A stretch of 62,870 nt of DNA, from the NCBI RefSeq assembly GCF_900106765.1, contig NZ_FNNG01000014.1, forward strand, positions 1 through 62,870, written 5' to 3'. A program made the translations under genes and the position numbers. Below are positions 53,916-61,530 of this stretch, piece after piece. A model generated the notes under the pieces. The model searched no databases, was not told the DNA's origin, and worked only from the letters and a program-made list of their open reading frames with translations. This stretch comes from Tepidimicrobium xylanilyticum (GTDB taxonomy: Bacteria > Bacillota > Clostridia > Tissierellales > Tepidimicrobiaceae). Each line of letters opens with the position of its first letter. Within the stretch, counting starts at the first letter, position 1.

Positions 53916-55187
53916 TTATTTGGCAGTCTCCTTTTTCCTAGACCTATCAGCTAATTTTATAAATGGTAGGTATATAATCACTGAAACCACTAGGTTTATA
54001 GCCGCTAATACTGCCGCTCTCCAACTTGCTGCCGTTGCACCTGTTGCTAAAAAGGCTCCAACTATAGGTGGACTAGTCCAGGGTATGGCTACATAGGTTG
54101 GAGGTGCAAAACCTATAGCAGTCCCAATATAAGCTATAAGGGTTAAAATTCCTGGTGTTATTATAAATGGAATAAATAAAATGGGATTTAGCACTATAGG
54201 AAGTCCGAACATAATAGGCTCATTTATTTGGAAAATACCCGATGGTGTTGATAATTTTGCCACTTCCCTGTATTCTTTTCTCCTCTTTGAAGCTATGAAA
54301 ATAGCAATAATCAGTCCTAATGTGGCCCCTGAACCACCCAAGTGCACATATGTGTCAAAGAAAACTCTAGTTATAACATTTGGAGCTTGCATTCCAGCAT
54401 CTATAGCAGCCGCATTATCCGTTAGAGCTGGTAAATATAAGGCATTCATTATAGGGTCGAATATGTTTGCACCATGAAGACCAAAGAACCAAAACAAGTT
54501 GATTAGCATAGCCATTACCATAGCAGAACCTACTCCCTGGCTAAAACCCTGTAGGGGTTTTTGAATTCCTTCGTATATTACATCATATAGGCTTATTCCT
54601 CCTAAATTATCTACAATTAGAAACACTATCCCAAAAGTAAATATGGTAATCATCCCCGGTATAACTGCTGCAAAAGCTCTACCCACTGCTGGGGGCACTT
54701 CCTCAGGCATCTTTATTGTTAAATCTCTTTTAGTCAACCTTACAAATATTTCAGTAGCAATTATAGCCACAATTAGACCTGTAAAAAGGCCCGTAGCCTG
54801 TAAATATCCCCAGTGAATATATCCCCAACCTGCATCGCCATGAGATTGTGGCAAAGTAGCAAAATAAGAGCCTACTGCAATTAGCCCTGATGCAAGTGCG
54901 TTTGCATCATAGGATCTTGCTAAGCTATAAGCTGTTGAAAAAACAACCAATAAAGTCATTATCGCTAAAGAACCCCACCATACTTGGTCGCATATGGGAA
55001 TCAATACTTCCAATGACGCTATCCAGCTAAATATAGTGTTTTTTAACAATACTGCTGTAGAACCTGCAAGTATTAAAGGCATAATGGCAACAAATCCATC
55101 ACGGATAGCAACTAAATGCCTTTGTCCCCCAATTTTAGCAGCAACAGGGACAAACTTTCTTTCCATAAAATCCATAAACCTATCCAT
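53916..55187 (-). CDS. celB: PTS cellobiose/lichenan-type subunit IIC
   Basis: This 423-residue membrane protein of the lactose/cellobiose IIC family starts MDRFMDFMERKFVPVAAKIGGQRHLVAIRDGFVAIMPLILAGSTAVLLKN. It continues through FFGLHGANIFDPIMNALYLPAL, VHLGGSGATLGLI and FQINEPIMFGLPIVLNPILFIPF, which are typical, with about 10 helices. It would import and phosphorylate a beta-linked disaccharide. AAAGGGGG precedes the ATG. IIB lies 24 bases upstream. Confidence 0.95.
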   Translation of the reverse strand: MDRFMDFMERKFVPVAAKIGGQRHLVAIRDGFVAIMPLILAGSTAVLLKNTIFSWIASLEVLIPICDQVWWGSLAIMTLLVVFSTAYSLARSYDANALASGLIAVGSYFATLPQSHGDAGWGYIHWGYLQATGLFTGLIVAIIATEIFVRLTKRDLTIKMPEEVPPAVGRAFAAVIPGMITIFTFGIVFLIVDNLGGISLYDVIYEGIQKPLQGFSQGVGSAMVMAMLINLFWFFGLHGANIFDPIMNALYLPALTDNAAAIDAGMQAPNVITRVFFDTYVHLGGSGATLGLIIAIFIASKRRKEYREVAKLSTPSGIFQINEPIMFGLPIVLNPILFIPFIITPGILTLIAYIGTAIGFAPPTYVAIPWTSPPIVGAFLATGATAASWRAAVLAAINLVVSVIIYLPFIKLADRSRKKETAK

Positions 55188-55211
55188 TTTTATCCCCCTT
55201 TGAAACCAACT

Positions 55212-55523
55212 TTATTTATCCTTTACCATACTTAAAGCCTGTTCTAAAACCTTTTCCCCATTCATAGTTCCATAGCTTACGGTATCTACTATATCAACGG
55301 GTACCCCTTTTACTTCCATCATCTCCTTCATCTTTGGCAATAGATATCTTACTTGAGGTCCAAGCAACATAACATCTACCTTGTCCATATTGTTCTTTAC
55401 ATCTGCTTCTGCTATAGCAATTACATTTACATCCAAACCTTTTTCCTTAGCTACCTTATTCATCTTGCTAACCAATAAACTAGTCGACATACCTGCTGAG
55501 CAAACAAGCACAATATTCAGCAT
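55212..55523 (-). CDS. celA: PTS lactose/cellobiose-type subunit IIB
   Basis: This 103-residue phosphocarrier has the phospho-cysteine at C8 in [19 protein letters not shown], followed by [18 protein letters not shown]. It transfers phosphate from IIA to the sugar bound by IIC. It is the first gene of the operon, about 90 bases after the expected start from the sigma-54 promoter at 55624-55641. Confidence 0.95.
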   Translation of the reverse strand: MLNIVLVCSAGMSTSLLVSKMNKVAKEKGLDVNVIAIAEADVKNNMDKVDVMLLGPQVRYLLPKMKEMMEVKGVPVDIVDTVSYGTMNGEKVLEQALSMVKDK

Positions 55524-55623
55524 ATAAATCAGTCCTTTCAGTAAATTTCATAATCAGTTCTAAAAACCACTCACCTCCAAAAAATTATTTTTATGTAAGC
55601 TATCTCTTTGTATCCTTCTCTTA

Positions 55624-55641
55624 TTGCAAATACCTTGCCAA
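55624..55641 (-). promoter_or_regulatory. Sigma-54 promoter of the cellobiose-type PTS operon
   Basis: TTGGCAAGGTATTTGCAA on the minus strand matches the -24/-12 consensus (TTGGCA, TTGCA), with GG and GC exactly 10 bases apart. It lies between the LevR terminator and IIB, upstream of no other gene. The LevR-type activator encoded next door is the obvious partner. Confidence 0.85.
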
Positions 55642-55759
55642 CACTTATAATAAATGGATTTTTAAAATATATGAGAGGACAATAGCTCGCCTCACAGTTT
55701 ATTGTGTTTTTCCTTTAATATTTTGTAATCCCAACCATAAAAAAACCGTGCAAAGTCGA

Positions 55760-55798
55760 TAATAAAAAAAGAAAAGAGTGTGTAAAATCTTACACACT
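55760..55798 (-). terminator. Terminator of the second LevR gene
   Basis: AGTGTGTAAGATTTTACACACT is a near-perfect palindrome on the minus strand (8-base arms GTGTGTAA), followed by CTTTTCTTTTTTT. It separates the activator gene from the sigma-54 promoter. Confidence 0.85.
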
Positions 55799-55799
55799 G

Positions 55800-58505
55800 T
55801 TACACACCCTTTTGATTCAGTAAAAACAATTTTAAAATATATGCCAATTCGTCCTCTTCCACTGAAATCCCATATTTTTTTTCCACAAACAAAATGCTTC
55901 TTTTAACAATGCCCATCTCCTTTGCATATAAATTGCTATAAACCTCTAAGTTATCAAACTTTCTAGGTACTACACCATTTAGAAGATTATCTATTAAAAA
56001 AGCAATATGGAGCACTATTCCTATTTTAGCATCGGAAACCACTTCTATACCTAAACCTTTTTCGATACTCCTAATCAAATATTTAATATCCCTTGTTACT
56101 TCTTTTCCATCTAAATTTGTAATATGTTCTTGTAAAGATTCTCCTATCTTTGAGTATATATTTTCCTGTTCTATAATTTTTTTCAACCTTTCTATGCCAT
56201 CGCCCTGTAATATATCCATTGCAGCTACAAAAGGTATATAATCTATATCTATATCCACAGTTGCTACAATAGCCATAACATTATATTTGTTAGCTAATCT
56301 ATCTATCCTCTTCTCAAACCTTTCTTCATCTATAATATTAATGGGTACTATTTCCAGATTTTTACCATCAAGATTTGCCCTTATTATTGATTCGAGTTTT
56401 TTGGAAGCACCATCCCCTGTAAAACAAGCAGTAATAATTACATTTTCATCCCTCATTGGCTTGGACACTTCATCTTTAATAGAAACCTTTCCCACAAAGG
56501 AATTAACAACTTCATCCAGTTCATAACCTAATATAACCTTTCTTAATACTTCAATTACCATTGGAGTGCTCACTTTTTCTATAGTCCTTACCTCTATTCC
56601 AGTCTCTTCCCATATCATATCTCCGAAGTTTGTCAACGAACCCATATCCACCATCATGATTACGCCTTTTCCTTCATGAACTTCTAAAACTTTATTTTTT
56701 GTTAACTCATACATAATCTTTGGGTTCATGGAAAGTGGCATATCCAGGGCAACTGCATGTTCTACACCTATTAGACTATTAGCCACCTCTACCATGCTGC
56801 TGGCTGTTGACCTACCATGCATAGCAACTATTACTCCCACCTTTGGTTTTTTCTCTATGAATTTATTATTTGAATCTGTTGTAAAAAACATGGCCAAATA
56901 GCCAATTTCATCTACAGGGGTTTCTATATTAAACTTATTATCTAGAAGCTTAGCTATTTTTACTGCAAATAAAAATTCTTCTTCATAATTAATCCTTATG
57001 AAATTCAGCTTAGGATTATATATCTTCTCCCCTCTTCTTATCCTTTCAATACTCCTTTCCAAATGGAAAGATAGCCCAAAATATATTTTTTCATCAAATT
57101 CCTTTCCTAAATGTTTTTGAGCTAGTAATAGGATTTCTTCAGCTACTTGGAGTATGTCTTCATTCACTACATTTGAAATTCCTCTTCTATCAAACCGCCT
57201 ATATATATGCCCTATATACTTCCTAAAATGAGATTCAATATCGATATTCATTATCTCATTAATAGCCTGTTCATCCATGCCAGCTTCCTTCAAAGATTCT
57301 AGTCTTTCCTCAATCGCAGTATAAAAGTCACCCGATATATTCTCATCTTCTTTCAATGATAAGGGCAGTCTTTCATGCTGATCGAATTTTAAAACATCAT
57401 AAGTGGAATTTAACAATTCATCGATTTCTTTTCTATACTGATTGATATTCAATATTCCTTTTCTTACATGGTTGGGTAAATCTCCTTGATTAATGATTAG
57501 ATAATCATCCTGTTCAGATTTATATCTTAAAAAAGCCTTGGCACAAGCTAACTGTATATCCGATTTAAGCTGCCCTATATTGTTGGGACAATCATATAAT
57601 AGATAAGAAATAATTGAGTTCTTGTTTATATATATACTCATACCTAATCTATGGGATTCTTCTCTAATAAAGGTTTCAATTAGTGAATATCTTTCAGATA
57701 AGCTTCTATCTCTTATAGGAGGTAATGTTATTATCATGGGTATTCTACGGGTAAAGGTTTTCAAAAGGTGGGATTTGGGATCTTCTGTAGTTGCAGCTAT
57801 TATCCTAACATCTACCCGGATTAGATTTTCAGCATCTCCTAGAGGTCTAAAAAATCCATTATCAATATAGGTAAATAACATTTCCTGCCCTTGAGGTGGT
57901 AGCCTATGGATTTCATCTAGAAATATAAATCCCTTATCAGCCTTTTTAAGCAGTCCATCCCTATCTCTATCGGCACCAGTATAAGCACCTTTTTTTACTC
58001 CAAATATCTGTGCCGTTAATAGGTTTGGATTATCCGCATAGTCCGCACAATTAAATCGTATAAATGGAGCATTTTCTACCACCACTTTAGATTCTATGGC
58101 AAACTGGTACATTAGCTTAGCAAACATGGACTTTCCTACACCTGTTTCCCCTAAAAGTAAAGTATGCAATCCCTTGGGAGGGTATAAGATTGCAGCCTTT
58201 GCTTTTTGTATGGGAATAGCCAGACTCTGCCTTGCACCCACTAATTTATCCAAACTGTTATTAAAACCTATGTATGGGTCTTCTTCATCACAGACTGAAC
58301 TAGTATAACCCTTAATAGATTTATATAATACTGGCCTTCCATTTATCTTTTCTACTCTTCTATTTTTATATAGAATATTTAAATATCTGCTAACATTGGA
58401 CCTATCCATACCCAATATTGAAGCTATATCAGCAGCAGAAATTCCCTCTTGCTTTTCCTTTTCCAATTGAGTTAAAATCTTGAATACCTCATCTATCCTA
58501 CCCAA
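55800..58505 (-). CDS. LevR-type sigma-54-dependent PTS regulator
   Basis: This protein of about 901 residues has an N-terminal helix-turn-helix (ISAADIASILGMDRSNVSRYLNIL) and an AAA+ domain with Walker A GETGVGKS. The sigma-54 contact loop reads GAYTGA (near 175), with Tyr for the usual Phe. PRD1 follows (about 460-560, FGLSFHLERSIERIRRG), then a mannose-type EIIA (VIVAMHGRSTASSMVEVANSLIGVEH), a region with ITACFTGDGASKKLES, and a C-terminal PRD2 (IVLHIAFLIDNLLNG). The start is probably the TTG at 58505, with AGGTGG 5 bases before it, rather than the GTG at 58514. It should activate the IIB-IIC-GH4-IIA-DUF871 operon. Confidence 0.93.
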   Translation of the reverse strand: MGRIDEVFKILTQLEKEKQEGISAADIASILGMDRSNVSRYLNILYKNRRVEKINGRPVLYKSIKGYTSSVCDEEDPYIGFNNSLDKLVGARQSLAIPIQKAKAAILYPPKGLHTLLLGETGVGKSMFAKLMYQFAIESKVVVENAPFIRFNCADYADNPNLLTAQIFGVKKGAYTGADRDRDGLLKKADKGFIFLDEIHRLPPQGQEMLFTYIDNGFFRPLGDAENLIRVDVRIIAATTEDPKSHLLKTFTRRIPMIITLPPIRDRSLSERYSLIETFIREESHRLGMSIYINKNSIISYLLYDCPNNIGQLKSDIQLACAKAFLRYKSEQDDYLIINQGDLPNHVRKGILNINQYRKEIDELLNSTYDVLKFDQHERLPLSLKEDENISGDFYTAIEERLESLKEAGMDEQAINEIMNIDIESHFRKYIGHIYRRFDRRGISNVVNEDILQVAEEILLLAQKHLGKEFDEKIYFGLSFHLERSIERIRRGEKIYNPKLNFIRINYEEEFLFAVKIAKLLDNKFNIETPVDEIGYLAMFFTTDSNNKFIEKKPKVGVIVAMHGRSTASSMVEVANSLIGVEHAVALDMPLSMNPKIMYELTKNKVLEVHEGKGVIMMVDMGSLTNFGDMIWEETGIEVRTIEKVSTPMVIEVLRKVILGYELDEVVNSFVGKVSIKDEVSKPMRDENVIITACFTGDGASKKLESIIRANLDGKNLEIVPINIIDEERFEKRIDRLANKYNVMAIVATVDIDIDYIPFVAAMDILQGDGIERLKKIIEQENIYSKIGESLQEHITNLDGKEVTRDIKYLIRSIEKGLGIEVVSDAKIGIVLHIAFLIDNLLNGVVPRKFDNLEVYSNLYAKEMGIVKRSILFVEKKYGISVEEDELAYILKLFLLNQKGV

Positions 58506-58533
58506 ATTTACCACCTTTTCAATTATAATACTG

Positions 58534-58548
58534 ATTCTATAATAGAAT
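58534..58548. promoter_or_regulatory. Palindrome upstream of the second LevR gene
   Basis: ATTCTAT-A-ATAGAAT is a perfect palindrome about 30 bases ahead of the gene, next to a TATAAT box (58522-58527). It may be an operator, but no binding protein can be named. Confidence 0.4.
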
Positions 58549-58589
58549 ATTAGTGAGCAATTTTAATCAATTTACAATTATTATATCAA

Positions 58590-58628
58590 ATATAATAGAG
58601 CCTGTCTTTCTATTTAGACAGGCTCTAT
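58590..58628 (-). terminator. Terminator of the uracil permease gene
   Basis: ATAGAGCCTGTCT, short loop, AGACAGGCTCTAT is followed by TATATTTG on the minus strand just after the stop. The arms are 13 bases and perfect. Confidence 0.82.
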
Positions 58629-58632
58629 CAAT

Positions 58633-59892
58633 CTATATTTTTCCCCTATTTAAAATTGCATTCATCAGTATTCCTACTATTGCAGCAAAACTTAATCCCG
58701 ATATTTTTACCGTTTCAGTAACTGGTATGCCGATTACAATTCCAAATTTACTTTCAATCATTCCGCTTCCAAGACCCAATATTAATATACTGCCCATAGT
58801 TAATACATTTTTCCAATTAAACTCTACTTTGTTTGTTCTTATAGTTTGTACTCCTATTAGAGATATCATACTAAATAACATTAAGCTTATTCCACCCATC
58901 ACTGATGTAGGTATAGAATTTAATACGGCTCCTATTTTAGATACAAAACTCAATATTATGGCAAACACTGCTGCTAGTCTCAGTATTGATGGATCATAAT
59001 TTTTAGTTATGGCTAATACTCCAGTATTCTCTCCATAGGTCGTATTGGCAGGTCCTCCTATAAGAGCTGCTACAACAGTTGCTATTCCATCTCCTAATAG
59101 AGTCCTATTTAAACCAGGATCCTCTATGAAATTTTTCCCTACAACCTGTCCGTTGGTAGTTATATCCCCTAGATGCTCCATAAATACTGCCAATACCACT
59201 GGTGAAATTATCATTATTGCACCTATATCAAATTTAGGTAAACTAAATGAAGGGATTCCAAATAGAGCAGCTTCTTTGACTATATTTGTATCTACAATTC
59301 CCAACCCTAAAGATACCATATAACCTGTAATAACTCCTATCAGAATTGATAACTGTTTTACGAAACCCCTACCCTTAAAATTAATTAGTAGTGCTGTCCC
59401 TAAAGTTATGGCAGCTATTACTAAGTTTTCCCTTGCCATCCCAAAAGCGGTAGGTACTAAATTCATTCCTATGACTATTATCATAGGCCCAACTACCTGA
59501 GGAGAAAGATATTTTGTAATCCTCTTTACACCTATTTTTTTAATGAAGAATGCTAGAATCACATATATTAGCCCTGCAACTATCATTCCACCTTGTACAT
59601 ATGCCAAATCCCCATTATACAATTCCTTAACGGTTAAAATCAAAGGTATAAAAGCAAAAGATGAACCTAAAAACACCGGAACCTTTCCTTCAGTACAAAG
59701 GTGAAATATTAAGGTTCCAAGTCCAGCGGTAAATAAGGCTACCGATGGATTAAGTCCTGTTAATATAGGCACTAGTACTGTAGCTCCAAACATTGCAATT
59801 AAGTGCTGTAAAGCCAAGATCATCTTTTTAGAACTCTTCCACAAACTAACTTCCGTTTTTTTTGATTTTTTGACCATCACATTTTCAGTCAT
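58633..59892 (-). CDS. uraA: Uracil permease (NCS2 family)
   Basis: This 419-residue membrane protein of the NCS2 nucleobase transporters imports uracil in symport with protons. Typical segments are ALQHLIAMFGATVLVPILTGLNPSVALFTAGLGTLIFHL, PVFLGSSFAFI, VVLAVFMEHLGDITTNG (with the uracil-binding Glu) and GGPANTTYGENTGVLAITKNYDP. About 12-14 helices are expected. AGGAGG precedes the ATG. The leader carries two PyrR-type hairpins and a terminator, so expression should fall when UMP is plentiful. Confidence 0.96.
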   Translation of the reverse strand: MTENVMVKKSKKTEVSLWKSSKKMILALQHLIAMFGATVLVPILTGLNPSVALFTAGLGTLIFHLCTEGKVPVFLGSSFAFIPLILTVKELYNGDLAYVQGGMIVAGLIYVILAFFIKKIGVKRITKYLSPQVVGPMIIVIGMNLVPTAFGMARENLVIAAITLGTALLINFKGRGFVKQLSILIGVITGYMVSLGLGIVDTNIVKEAALFGIPSFSLPKFDIGAIMIISPVVLAVFMEHLGDITTNGQVVGKNFIEDPGLNRTLLGDGIATVVAALIGGPANTTYGENTGVLAITKNYDPSILRLAAVFAIILSFVSKIGAVLNSIPTSVMGGISLMLFSMISLIGVQTIRTNKVEFNWKNVLTMGSILILGLGSGMIESKFGIVIGIPVTETVKISGLSFAAIVGILMNAILNRGKI

Positions 59893-59921
59893 AAAAAAAC
59901 CTCCTTTTTTAAATTTAAAGG

Positions 59922-60075
59922 AGAGTTTTCTCTCCTTTTCAGTCTCTCTGGACTGATTTAAAGGACTGTAAGATTGTAATCTATTCCATAAAAAAAGCCT
60001 TGCTTACAGCAAGACCTAATAATAGGCATAACTATCCCTATAATTACAATCTTGCCAGCCTCTCTGGACTGATTT
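59922..60075 (-). promoter_or_regulatory. Tandem PyrR-binding leader of uraA
   Basis: Two PyrR-type binding loops are present on the minus strand: CAGTCCAGAGAGGCTG (60056-60071) and CAGTCCAGAGAGACTG (59940-59955), differing at one base. Between them lies a terminator (GTCTTGC/GCAAGGC, then T7; 59990-60015). AAGATTGTAAT (60043-60053) can also pair with ATTACAATCTT (59970-59980). After the second loop, GGAGAG/CTCTCC forms a hairpin whose CTCTCCTTT arm could also pair with the uraA ribosome site AAAGGAGG. Bound PyrR-UMP should favour termination. Confidence 0.85.
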
Positions 60076-60081
60076 AAAGAT

Positions 60082-60999
60082 TCAATCTCTCATTTTGTCC
60101 TTAGATATTATATCACCAATTAAGCTGATATGCAATAAAATTTTATTATCAGGGGTAGTGGTATAGTTCTCTTTACTAGACACAGCGTAGCCAGCCAAAC
60201 TTATAATACATATAAAAAATCCTATAATAGGAAAATTAAAATATGAATTTTCATAAATAGAATTAAATATCCTCAATACATATTCTTTGGATAATTTAAT
60301 ATTATTTAAAATTAAATATGTAAAGACTTCCATCTCTAATTTTCTAAGAATATAACCTACTTTTTTAGAACTTGGTCTAATACCTAAACTATAAAAATAT
60401 AAGATTATCCTTAAATGAGAAGTTATTCCATAATACAATTCTTTTTCTACCTCATCATCTATGGCAATAAGAACATTAATGGTATTTTTATAAAATTCCT
60501 CCTCATACACATGAGCATGTTTATTTAAAATAAATAACAATCGTTCAGCATAGATTACACTATCAAGAAGAATCTGATTTTCTTTTTGTCCTATAAATAC
60601 CAAGTTAACTATAGAAACAAGTCCATTTCTATAGTAATAATTTACCTTAACATACATTGCCTCCTTGTTAATAGGCATTGAACAGATTAATCTTTCTTTA
60701 TCATAAGGCATATCCATAAAATTGAATTTTAAAATACCCTTTTTAATTTGAAGGTTATTTTCATCATACATTATATATAAGTTTTCTTTGCTAAGTTTTA
60801 AATTTTCAACCAGTAATTTCTCTAAAACTTCAAATACTTTACCTATGTCTTCAAAATAATCTTCTAGATTTGGAATATCCTCAATGATACCTTGTTCCTT
60901 TGATACTATGAACCATATTGCTGAGTACTTATTATCATGTTTAATATCCAATTGTTCCATAATTTTTTGTCCTAATACTTGCTTTGCCCATAAAATCAA
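60082..60999 (-). CDS. AlaRS-related protein, main C-terminal part (frame-interrupted)
   Basis: This frame of up to 305 residues carries segments that line up in order with the alanyl-tRNA synthetase catalytic domain. LEDYFEDIGKVFEVLEKLL...LSKENLYI matches the FGDYFK...LP.ERL region, IVNLVFIGQ the IWNLVFMQ region, DSVIYAERLLFILNKHAHVY the TGMGLERLAAVLQGKHSNY region, and ITSHLRIILYF...IRPSSKKVGYILRKL the DHIRAISF...PSNEGRGYVLRRI region. The CGPCSE motif and most catalytic residues are lost, so it is unlikely to charge tRNA. The track begins at a TTG (60999), or an ATG at 60960. It appears to be the continuation of the frame at 60941-61153 after a 1-base shift. Confidence 0.72.
   Translation of the reverse strand: MILWAKQVLGQKIMEQLDIKHDNKYSAIWFIVSKEQGIIEDIPNLEDYFEDIGKVFEVLEKLLVENLKLSKENLYIMYDENNLQIKKGILKFNFMDMPYDKERLICSMPINKEAMYVKVNYYYRNGLVSIVNLVFIGQKENQILLDSVIYAERLLFILNKHAHVYEEEFYKNTINVLIAIDDEVEKELYYGITSHLRIILYFYSLGIRPSSKKVGYILRKLEMEVFTYLILNNIKLSKEYVLRIFNSIYENSYFNFPIIGFFICIISLAGYAVSSKENYTTTPDNKILLHISLIGDIISKDKMRD
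60107..60135 (-). promoter_or_regulatory. Promoter of uraA inside the AlaRS-like gene
   Basis: An extended -10 (TGATATAAT, hexamer at 60107-60112) with a weak -35 TTGCAT (60130-60135) 17 bases upstream lies in the last codons of the AlaRS-like gene. Transcription would begin near 60100, just before the first PyrR hairpin. Confidence 0.6.
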
Positions 61000-61153
61000 T
61001 CATATCTACACCCAAAGCATTTTGTACGAGTTCAGAAATATTATCCCCGCCGATTATCCTACCAGTTGCACAGATTATACTTAATTTAGCTCCTAATTTT
61101 TGTAATTGCTGATGTACTGGAATAAAACTATCAATAACTAAAACATGCTTCAT
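60941..61153 (-). CDS. AlaRS-related protein, N-terminal part (frame-interrupted)
   Basis: This frame of 70 residues starts at an ATG (61153; a longer frame begins at a TTG at 61192) and ends MIDFMGKASIRTKNYGTIGY. GKASIRTK matches the QKCIRT segment of alanyl-tRNA synthetase. Removing one A from the run of six A's (about 60964-60969) would join it in frame to the next ORF. The spacing from SIRT to the following NKYSAIWF then equals that from CIRT to HHTFF in true AlaRS. TTAGGGA lies about 10 bases before the ATG. The first ~55 residues are not recognisable. Confidence 0.55.
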   Translation of the reverse strand: MKHVLVIDSFIPVHQQLQKLGAKLSIICATGRIIGGDNISELVQNALGVDMIDFMGKASIRTKNYGTIGY

Positions 61154-61192
61154 TATAAACATATCCCTAATCTCAATATTTACTCCCAACAC

Positions 61193-61423
61193 TTTGAATT
61201 TATCTTTACAGCAGTTTTACTGCCATCATACCCTTTAATTTAACTTTTTATACTTTACTCAGTTCTTGGTAGTTTGAATCCTTAAGAACATCATTTAAAG
61301 TCATTTATAAATACTATATATCCCTTTATTGTTTTATGTTGTATATTTAACCTAAATATCGTCAATAAAAACAATTCAGAGCTTTTCCACATGATTAAAA
61401 AGCAAAGTATTACATAATCAAAA
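61193..61423. other. Intergenic stretch, no gene seen
   Basis: This AT-rich stretch upstream of the AlaRS-like gene shows no convincing ORF, RNA motif or consensus promoter. Its only structure is a short GGCAGT/ACTGCT inverted repeat near 61211-61224. Confidence 0.5.
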
Positions 61424-61466
61424 ATAAAAAGCTTAGAATTCATTACTCATTAAGGTTTCTAAGCTC
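61424..61466 (-). terminator. Terminator of the radical SAM gene
   Basis: AGCTTAGAA, loop, TTCTAAGCT is followed by TTTTATTTTTG on the minus strand. Confidence 0.75.
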
Positions 61467-61530
61467 TTTATTCGTTTATCTATCAAATGTTAAATTAAAC
61501 TGCTACATAAATAATTAAGCAACTACCATC

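Noticed and set aside
55693-55706. CACAGTTTATTGTG as an activator site for the second LevR
   Set aside because: Only the outer 4 bases of each arm match, too weak to call in AT-rich DNA.
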